This document shows, piece after piece, positions 60,001 to 64,000 of a DNA stretch of 64,000 nucleotides (within the stretch, counting starts at the first letter, position 1; every line of letters starts with the position of its first letter). Origin of the DNA: Arthrobacter sp. EPSL27 (GTDB lineage: Bacteria > Actinomycetota > Actinomycetes > Actinomycetales > Micrococcaceae); the NCBI RefSeq assembly GCF_001512305.1, contig NZ_LNUT01000005.1, positions 903,774 through 967,773 on the forward strand, in the 5' to 3' direction. A program made the translations under genes and the position numbers. The notes under the pieces are model-generated. The model was given only the letters and a program-made list of their open reading frames with translations, made no database searches and was not told where the DNA came from.

Positions 60001-61704
60001 GCCCGTGTCGGCGGCGGCGGGGAACCCGTGCTCGGCACACCCACCGCGGGGACGCGGCTCTACGTCCTGGACGCCAGGCTGCAGCACGCTCTGCCCGGCG
60101 CGGCGGGCGAACTCTACATCGCCGGCCGGCAACTGGCCCGCGGCTACCGCGGCCGGCCCGAGCTGACGGCCGAGCGGTTCGTCGCGGATCCCTTCGCCGG
60201 CGGTGGCGAACGAATGTACCGCACCGGCGATGTGGTGTACCGGCACGCCGATGGCCGGCTGGTCTTCGCCGGCCGCAACGATGATCAGCTGAAGATCCGC
60301 GGCTTCCGCGTAGAGCCAGGCGAGGTGGAGCGGGCCCTGCGCAGCGCTCCAGGCATCCGCGCCGCTGTGGTGCGTACCGTGGGAAGCGACGGCGGTACTG
60401 ACGCCGGCAGCGGTGTGCGCCTGATCGGTTACGTCGTGCCGGCGGACGCCTCCGAGGAGGCGGACACCGGCGATGACAGCCGAATCGATGACAGGGACCT
60501 GTCCGACGCCGTCCGCAACCATGTGCGCGGGCTGCTGCCGGACTATATGGTGCCGGCCGCCGTCGTTATCATCACTGAGGTGCCCCTGACTCCACACGGC
60601 AAGGTGGACGCGGGTGCGTTGCCGGATCCCGGCAGCACCGGCCGCCGCGCCGGGCGGGGTCCGCGGACCCCGCGGGAAAAGACCGTTGCCGGGATTTTCG
60701 CCGAGGTGCTGTCCCTGGACCGGGCGGGCGTGGACGAATCGTTCTTTGAGCTCGGCGGGCACTCGTTCCTGGCGCAGCCACTGATCGCCAAGGTCAACGC
60801 TGCCCTGGGCACGGATCTGACGGTCCAGTCACTGTTCCGGGCGCCCACGGTCGAGGCCCTGCTCCGCGAGGCTGCCAAGGGCGCGGAGGAGAGCGCAGCA
60901 GACAGCCTGCGGCAGCTGCTGCCCCTGCGGTCCGCGGGAACCAAACTTCCGCTCTTCGCTGTGCACCCGGCCTCCGGCATCAGCTGGGGCTACGCCTCCA
61001 TGCTGGGCACGCTGGATCCCGAACGGCCCCTGATCGGTCTGCAGATGCCCGGGACGGAACCGGGCCACACCCACCCGGTCGGGGCCGCAACCCTGACCGA
61101 CCTGGCGGACGACTACATTGCCCAGATCCGTTCCGTGCAGCCCCAGGGCCCTTACCACCTGATCGGCTGGTCCTTCGGCGGACACCTGGTCCACCGGCTG
61201 GCCACGAGGCTGCAGGAAATCGGCGAGAAGGTGGCGTTCCTGTCCATCCTTGATGCCTTCCCCGGCAACCAGGAGGACAATGCCGACGTCGGGACCGGCC
61301 CGGGACTGTGGGCCAGCTACCTCGACGCCCAGGGCTATGAACTGCAGGACGAGGACATCGCCGGGCTGGACGGGCAGCGCGCCCAGGAAATCCTGCGCGA
61401 ACACCACAACCCGCTGGGTACCGTTCCGCTGGACTCCGTCAACGCCATGGTGGGGAACTTCCCTGAACTTGCCCGGCTGATCCGCAACGAGCAGCCGCAG
61501 ATGTTCGACGGCGACTTGCTCTTTTTCCGGGCCACCCGTGCCGTGCCTTCAGGCACTCCCGGCAGCGATGCGTGGCGGCCTTTCATCACCGGGGCCATCA
61601 CCGACGTTCCCGTGGCGGACCGGCACTCCCAGATGTTGAGTGAGGTGGCTCTCAGCGCAATTATGCCCGCGCTGGCCATCCGCCTGGACGGCGGAGACGA
61701 ATAA
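51058..61704 (+). CDS. Three-module nonribosomal peptide synthetase (C-A-T, C-A-T, C-A-T, TE)
   Basis: A 3548-residue multifunctional enzyme. Module 1: condensation (HHLMLDG near 146), adenylation about 467-965 (TSGSTGRPKG near 625), thiolation LGGHSL near 1014. Module 2: condensation from about 1071 (HHIAADG near 1197), adenylation about 1540-2030 (TSGSTGRPKG near 1699), thiolation near 2085. Module 3: condensation from about 2174 (HHIASDG near 2308), adenylation about 2651-3180 (TSGSTGRPKG near 2821), thiolation near 3234. A thioesterase with GWSFGG near 3368 follows. A starter condensation domain in module 1 often adds a fatty acid or other acyl group. No epimerase, methyltransferase or heterocyclase is seen. 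The pocket residues of the three A domains are almost identical and contain two acidic positions (239 D, 278 E), a trait of pockets for cationic amino acids. That substrate guess is weak. The start is the ATG after aagga; the longer frame is not conserved. Confidence 0.95.
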   Translation: MSPNHANAQPDYSGGRLDLSPAQRGIWYAQQLAPENPMYQIGQFVEIKGPLDVPVLADAVARAVAGTDALNMSFGEDHAGPFQFPRPTSAGMDVTDLSGAKDPEAEARALMDSDLGLARNVVTDELLHTELIKLSDERHFFYQRVHHLMLDGYSAVLVLRRVAELYQGLLESPPNRKNTDTPAFGALADLLAAENDYAGSDAADADRAYWEDHLRDAPAAVGLAGRPTGAATSLVRAATTLPATAATALQAAAGSAPALVLTTAALYLHRITGERDVSVALPVTARRGKLAKSTPSMLSNIVPIRIAVEPGATVRDTITAAGTTLRGAVIHQRGRFEEFNTHSGYRGPSVNILPVLDDISFGPARGTMNILSTGPIDDLSIILHGLDAGSADDSAAPPKPGPRAQFEANAALYSTTQLEEHLTRFVRLLTEVASQPDSLLAGLSVTTAVEERSLLAAGDAGDAALPRHTLMEEFRLNAQDCGTRTAVIAPDGELTFGELETRSNQLARFLRSHGAGPGQTVAVRLDRSVLLPVAILAILKSGAAYLPLDPDYPAGRVEGMLEDAAPARLLTSAAFTGGDNGHAELATDVPVTVLDAPLMASCLDGKDGSALECPAGQQDLAYVIFTSGSTGRPKGVGVEHLALLNLYTSHRDSIFLPAEERLGRKLKVAHTAGLSFDASWDPILWLIAGHELHLVDNQTRRDPEALSTYLSGTGIDSIETTPSFAKALLAGGLFDQGSHPSVVALGGEAVDPPLWNALAEKDGLVAYNFYGPTETTVDSLTAVMQPGTGPTLGGSVANSRHYILDSGLNPVPDNAIGELYVAGINLARGYLDMPGLSAERFVADPFGPDGSRMYRTGDVVRRLADGTLEFRGRMDAQVKIRGFRIELAEIEEVLRSLDGVEHAAVAVTRNRAGYDQLLGYVTAADPDMTELDTAELRQLLRRQLPDYMVPAAVQQIAAIPLTANGKLDTSALPAPETESAVSAPRNERERIVAEAFKEVLGLDAVGLDDDFFDLGGHSLLATRLVALLRDRAGVAPALRTVFEQATVAALAATLELAEGSTNTLGPAERPAVIPLSFAQRRLWFLNRFDPGSGAYNIPVVLDLVGTLDVPALHGAINRVADRHESLRTVFPLVDGEPAQRILSEQPVELLAVQCTAGSLAGALAAETRRGFDVTQELPLRAVLFQLAPDHHVLAMTLHHIAADGWSLAPLAQDLSLAYNALAAGTDTPLAPLPVQYADYTLWQRDELGSEEDPASAISRQLEFWTRELRGAPDELRLPFDFIRGAQSAAGPAASVPLTISPETGARLNALAREHNASLFMVLQAALAALLTKSGAGEDIPLGTPVAGRTDTRLNELVGFFVNTLVLRTNTSGNPTAAELVESVRYTNLHAYANQDAPFERVVEELNPGRSQHRHPLFQVMLTLQNTAAAGLSMDGLEATADLSQEPGGAKFDLLLDLVEGNPGVEGNPGEDDAAAGIRGSLAYNPALFTRATVEQLVAGFLATVDQFAADPGITLDRLRIQSPEQHRLALAQSLHAGVDGDTPETVVDAFRATVARTPEASALVDSAGAGAGSSFAGLHGRVQAIAKGLVASGVEPGDRVAVALPRTADAVAAALAVLAAGGVYIPVDLSYPEERIRIILEDGAPAVVISGAPAAGADGSAGPRTLDVSSLLAAGARITDAALAQRRPGGEDLAYVLYTSGSTGRPKGVAVPHGALANLYRHHHRTLYAPRLEAAGQDGTVSVAHIAGLGFDAAWDPMLWLVAGAELHMVADDVRGDAESLAGYCRGHGIDVLETTPSYAGQLLQSGLLDATRKQPLLLALGGEAVTAGLWKQLANAPEVSAHNFYGPTEFTVDSVTAEISGSSPAIGRGIANTDTFVLDQYLALVPAGVPGELYLAGPGMARGYDRRPAETSSRFVANPFAADGSRMYRTGDLVRRTRDGSLEFLSRTDEQVKVRGFRIELGEIEAALSSHPQVDRAVAVADGDPAHRVVAYYTGAATPEELRSRAAAGLPDYMVPAVLMHLPAIPLTPHGKLDRKALPAPSAAAGTGRGAAPGTADERTMCGIFAGILGVDRVSMDDDFFVLGGHSLLAVSMMGSIREAFGTELPLRRLFDEPTPAGLLAAVHRQTGTLGAAASAGSATAPGAAQEASQEHTAEPASLTDWLSGADAARPARLDLSYAQSRMWFLNQLDPGSADYNISLAVRLTGALDEQALASAVVDLFRRHEVLRTIYPENGGVPEQLVLEPSDATHGAGMRLAVSAATPDEVPGILQDDAERGFDVRTELPLRARLIRVAAADAPEWVLHLVMHHIASDGASLAPLARDLSAAYTTARGSDPAAGQAPLPLQYADYANWQRQQLDGTALNAKLEHWRRTLSGIPAELMLPADHRRPRESRQPGRQLLFRLDPASVTALNGLASASNASLFMALHAALAAFLHRSGAGDDLVIGSPTAGRTDPALRELVGFFVNTLPLRVGAAGDPSLRTMLSRSRESILAAFDHDDVPFERLVEAVNPDRELGRHPLFQTMLTVDNEVPAVPQLPGVRVDPEPETASGEAKFDLSFTFRPDGDGSDSDGGAGLTGTVDYNAAMFEEATARRLADGFGRFLELAAASPDTPVSALPLLGEEDARTLMAATAGSRSDQGAAPAASSGAEPDILSALAAAVHATPDGTALVAEDGTLTYAGLAASASRIAAALAGAGVRRGDVVSVLLPRSRGTVESMFGVLAAGAVYNPIDTEYPDERAAAIIEDAAPPVILTCRAVAERADTLLADLTVRPRLLVLEDLRAPEGKGQAAGQDLGGDSAGLAAHTRPAPHELAYVMFTSGSTGRPKGVEVSHGALAALLASHRGTLLAIAGHRRVAHTTGVGFDASWDPVLWMVAGHELHLISDETRRDSRQLAAYFTEHRIDAWETTPGYLRQLLAEPVFTRLLDAHAAEGCQAGPFSLALGGEAFDAGLWDMVAAHPGVQGWNLYGPTEATVDTTLARVGGGGEPVLGTPTAGTRLYVLDARLQHALPGAAGELYIAGRQLARGYRGRPELTAERFVADPFAGGGERMYRTGDVVYRHADGRLVFAGRNDDQLKIRGFRVEPGEVERALRSAPGIRAAVVRTVGSDGGTDAGSGVRLIGYVVPADASEEADTGDDSRIDDRDLSDAVRNHVRGLLPDYMVPAAVVIITEVPLTPHGKVDAGALPDPGSTGRRAGRGPRTPREKTVAGIFAEVLSLDRAGVDESFFELGGHSFLAQPLIAKVNAALGTDLTVQSLFRAPTVEALLREAAKGAEESAADSLRQLLPLRSAGTKLPLFAVHPASGISWGYASMLGTLDPERPLIGLQMPGTEPGHTHPVGAATLTDLADDYIAQIRSVQPQGPYHLIGWSFGGHLVHRLATRLQEIGEKVAFLSILDAFPGNQEDNADVGTGPGLWASYLDAQGYELQDEDIAGLDGQRAQEILREHHNPLGTVPLDSVNAMVGNFPELARLIRNEQPQMFDGDLLFFRATRAVPSGTPGSDAWRPFITGAITDVPVADRHSQMLSEVALSAIMPALAIRLDGGDE
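55429..55464 (+). repeat. Perfect 18-bp tandem duplication inside the NRPS gene
   Basis: Two identical copies of gttgaaggaaaccccggc encode VEGNPG twice near residue 1458, at the C-terminal end of the module 2 condensation domain, keeping the frame. Confidence 0.95.
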
Positions 61705-61768
61705 CCAATGATGCCTCTGCTCCACAAGAGGGGCTGTCCGAACGCAAGCACCGACAGGAAAGGTCACC

Positions 61769-61981
61769 GTGACGAATCCATTCGATGACAAGTCCGCAAC
61801 GTTCTCCGTACTCGTGAACGAGTACCAGCAGCACTCCCTCTGGCCGGCCTTCGCCGCTGTACCGCAGGGCTGGGTGACAATGTTCGGCCCGGACAGCCGC
61901 GACGCCTGTCTCGACTACGTGTCCCGGACCTGGACGGACATGGCTCCGCGCAAGGTCGCCGAACTCGCCGCCTCGCAGTGA
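61769..61981 (+). CDS. MbtH-like NRPS accessory protein
   Basis: A 70-residue MbtH family protein that binds adenylation domains and promotes their folding or activity. The signature is complete: [25 protein letters not shown] and [15 protein letters not shown]. It lies 64 bp after the NRPS gene with an aaagg site before its GTG. Its stop codon overlaps the GTG of the ABC ATPase gene (GTGA). Confidence 0.95.
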   Translation: MTNPFDDKSATFSVLVNEYQQHSLWPAFAAVPQGWVTMFGPDSRDACLDYVSRTWTDMAPRKVAELAASQ

Positions 61982-62976
61982 TTCGGGTCGAGAACGTCAG
62001 CAAGAGCTTTGGCAGCTTCAAGGCCCTGGACGGCCTCACGCTGCACGCCGGCGAAGGGACCGTGCTGGGCCTGCTGGGACCGAACGGTTCCGGCAAAACC
62101 ACCACCGTCAAGATTCTCACCACGCTGTTGTCCCCGGACAACGGTGACGCCCGGATCGCCGGCCACTCGGTCCTGACCGATCCGGACCTGGTCCGCCGCA
62201 ACCTCGGGTTGTCCGGGCAGTACGCCGCTGTGGATGAGAAGCTCACGGCCTTCGAAAACCTGCACATGGTGGGCCGGTTGTACGGCATGAACCGGCGGAC
62301 CGCAGCTGCCCGGGCGAACGAACTGCTCGCAAGCTTCCGGCTGACCGACGTGGCCGGCAAACGCTCCGGCACTTTCTCCGGCGGCATGCGGCGGCGGCTG
62401 GACCTCGCCGGGGCCATCGTGGCCCGGCCCAAGGTGGTGGTCCTGGACGAGCCCACCACCGGGCTCGACCCGCGCGGCCGCCTGGACACTTGGGATGTCG
62501 TATCAAGCCTTGTGGCGGACGGCACCACTGTCCTCCTCACCACCCAGTACCTTGAGGAGGCCGACCGGCTGGCGGACCACATTGCTGTCATCAACCACGG
62601 CCGCGTCATTGCCGAGGGAACGGCGACGGAACTTAAGCAAAGCGCCGGCACGGAACGGATCGACGTCGTTATGCGCGACGCCGCCGACCTCTCTGCCGCG
62701 GCCGGAGTGCTGGAGCGGGCCGCCGGCCTGGGTCTCCGGGCCGAGCAGGACCCGCAGAACCTGCGCGTCTCCATCGCCGCCCCGGAAGGCCACCGGCTGC
62801 TGGTCCGGGTCCTGTCCGAACTGGACGCCCGCGCCCTGCCGGTCGACGAGGCCTCCCTGCGCCGCCCCACCCTGGACGACGTCTTCCTGCGACTGACCGG
62901 ACACGCCGCGGCGGCGGCCCCGGATTCCGGGACTACGGAAGTGCTGACTCCGGAGAAAGCCCGGGTGCCCGCATGA
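61978..62976 (+). CDS. ABC exporter ATP-binding protein, DrrA type
   Basis: A 332-residue nucleotide-binding subunit. Walker A is GPNGSGKT (34-41), the signature is [12 protein letters not shown], Walker B is [12 protein letters not shown], and the C-terminal region has the DrrA-like [15 protein letters not shown]. Such pumps secrete peptides and polyketides and give self-resistance. It is coupled to MbtH by GTGA and to the permease gene by ATGA. Export of the NRPS product is the natural inference. Confidence 0.92.
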   Translation: MIRVENVSKSFGSFKALDGLTLHAGEGTVLGLLGPNGSGKTTTVKILTTLLSPDNGDARIAGHSVLTDPDLVRRNLGLSGQYAAVDEKLTAFENLHMVGRLYGMNRRTAAARANELLASFRLTDVAGKRSGTFSGGMRRRLDLAGAIVARPKVVVLDEPTTGLDPRGRLDTWDVVSSLVADGTTVLLTTQYLEEADRLADHIAVINHGRVIAEGTATELKQSAGTERIDVVMRDAADLSAAAGVLERAAGLGLRAEQDPQNLRVSIAAPEGHRLLVRVLSELDARALPVDEASLRRPTLDDVFLRLTGHAAAAAPDSGTTEVLTPEKARVPA

Positions 62977-63773
62977 GCGCCATCACCGCAGCCTTCCGGG
63001 ACAGCTCCGTCATTGCCCGGCGCAACCTCATCAATGTCCTGCGCACTCCCGGCGCGCTGGTCACCGGGATCGTGCAGCCCGTGATGTTCGTGCTGCTGCT
63101 GGGCTTCGTCTTCGGCGGCACCCTCGGCGGCGACCAGTACCGCAGCTATCTGATCGGCGGCATACTGGCGCAGACGCTGACCTTCAACGCCTCGTTCACG
63201 GCCGTCTACCTGGCCAAGGACCTCCAGCTCGGGCTGATCGACCGCTTCCGTTCGCTGCCGATGTCCCGCGTGGCCGTCATCCTGGGCCGCACCTCGTCCG
63301 ATCTGTCCACGAGCGTGCTCTCCGTCGCTGTAACGCTCCTCTGCGGCGTGGCCATCGGCTGGCGGATCACCACCGGGCCGGTCTCCGCCCTGGCCGCGCT
63401 GGCCTTGCTCCTCCTGTTTGCCTTTGCCGTGTCTTGGATCGGGGCTGTTATTGCCCTGACGGCCAGGAGCGTTGAAGTCGCCCAGAGCCTGGGCCTCGTG
63501 TGGCTGTTCCCCGTCACCTTCGTCTCGGGTGCTTTCGTGTCCGTCAGCTCCCTCCCCGGCCCGCTCCGCGTCATTGCGGAATGGAATCCGGTCACCGCCG
63601 TCGCCACCGCCGCCCGCGACCTCTTCGGGAATGCGGCCCCGGCCGGATTCGGCGCCCCGGGCGGCTGGCCGGCTGAAAACGCCCTCCTGTATTCGGTGCT
63701 GTGCAGCGTCGGCATCATCGCCGTGTTTGCCCCGCTGGCGATTGCGCAGTACCGAAGGATCAGCAAGCGGTGA
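62973..63773 (+). CDS. ABC-2 exporter permease, DrrB type
   Basis: A 266-residue membrane protein with six transmembrane segments and the DrrB/ABC2 features NLINVLRTPGALVTGIVQPVMFVLLLGFVFGG (first helix) and FRSLPMSRVAVILGRTSSDL (cytosolic coupling loop). The ending WNPVTAVATAARDLFGN is the family C-terminal element. It forms the membrane half of the exporter with the preceding ATPase. Its stop overlaps a GTG that begins the phosphopantetheinyl transferase gene. Confidence 0.92.
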   Translation: MSAITAAFRDSSVIARRNLINVLRTPGALVTGIVQPVMFVLLLGFVFGGTLGGDQYRSYLIGGILAQTLTFNASFTAVYLAKDLQLGLIDRFRSLPMSRVAVILGRTSSDLSTSVLSVAVTLLCGVAIGWRITTGPVSALAALALLLLFAFAVSWIGAVIALTARSVEVAQSLGLVWLFPVTFVSGAFVSVSSLPGPLRVIAEWNPVTAVATAARDLFGNAAPAGFGAPGGWPAENALLYSVLCSVGIIAVFAPLAIAQYRRISKR

Positions 63774-64000
63774 CGGGGCCAGGCCACCCTGGCGCCGGAA
63801 TCGAGTACGTGGCGATGCCGTCCACCGTGCTCCAGGAGGCCGCGGGCCGTGCCGGGTTGGGAGGAGAGACCGGGTTGTCCGGGAGCCTCGGGGGGTTGTC
63901 TCCGCGGGAACGCGACGCCTCGCACCGGTTCCGGCGTCCGGAGGACCGGTTGGACTACCACGCATCCCATGCCTTGTTCCGGCTGCTGGCAGCGCGGCGG
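63770..64000 (+). CDS. Sfp-type 4'-phosphopantetheinyl transferase, N-terminal part (cut by window edge)
   Basis: The open frame from the GTG that overlaps the permease stop (GTGA) gives about 77 residues. LSPRERDASHRFRRPEDRLDYHASHALFRLLAAR is the N-terminal motif of Sfp/AcpT-type transferases, which load the phosphopantetheine arm on carrier domains. The metal-binding domain is beyond the edge. Its presence in the operon means the cluster probably encodes the activation of its own T domains. Confidence 0.85.
   Translation, partial: MTGPGHPGAGIEYVAMPSTVLQEAAGRAGLGGETGLSGSLGGLSPRERDASHRFRRPEDRLDYHASHALFRLLAARR

Overview
The window is a high-GC, gene-dense chromosomal segment. Short intergenic spaces, many GTG and TTG starts, overlapping stop/start codons and the gene families present point to an actinobacterium. 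Duplicated DUF559-type genes, GabT/PatD with PucR, FprA, the HtpX-MFS pair and abundant palindromic intergenic repeats suggest the Micrococcaceae (Arthrobacter/Pseudarthrobacter-like). The genus is an inference. No phage, IS transposase, CRISPR array or rRNA was found. One tRNA (Tyr) is present.

Layout. 1-2035: transsulfuration pair on the minus strand (cystathionine beta-synthase, then a truncated cystathionine gamma-synthase), divergent from an ArsB-type permease. 3.3-16.9 kb: mixed housekeeping and accessory genes (AlkA-type glycosylase, DUF559 nuclease-fold protein between two copies of one palindrome, acyl-CoA synthetase, thioredoxin, an ABC exporter pair, thioesterase, S51 peptidase, MgtC, a DUF1059-EAL pair overlapping at TTGA, and a VOC gene with an internal deletion). 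17.0-17.8 kb: SHOCT and DUF6325 genes.

18.0-24.8 kb is the first block of special interest. A GAF-SpoIIE phosphatase precedes a translationally coupled run: membrane SpoIIE phosphatase, cellulose-synthase-like glycosyltransferase, STAS anti-sigma-factor antagonist and HATPase (RsbW-like) kinase. A secreted family-26-type glycoside hydrolase follows. No sigma factor is present. The arrangement suggests a polysaccharide synthase/hydrolase pair controlled by partner switching rather than by a PilZ/c-di-GMP domain.

24.8-41 kb: tRNA-Tyr, YajQ, HtpX, an MFS exporter, a Fur/PerR-type regulator next to catalase with a visible operator, DUF2461, TetR plus amino-acid permease, an aldehyde dehydrogenase/DUF779 pair with an AcoR-like activator, a 575-bp repeat-filled gene-free stretch, ferredoxin-NADP reductase and RarD. 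41-46.7 kb: universal stress protein and a putrescine/GABA catabolic pair (GabT, PatD-like) divergent from PucR. 47-50.5 kb: polyphosphate kinase 2 and a P2-type cation ATPase.

50.6-64.0 kb is the second block: a secreted mini-protein made of GPLxD pentapeptide repeats, then a three-module NRPS (C-A-T three times, then TE), an MbtH-like protein, a DrrA/DrrB-type exporter and the start of an Sfp-type phosphopantetheinyl transferase that runs off the window. The three adenylation domains have nearly identical specificity pockets, so the product probably repeats one residue. The cluster appears to encode its own carrier-protein activation and export, but its right boundary is not in view.
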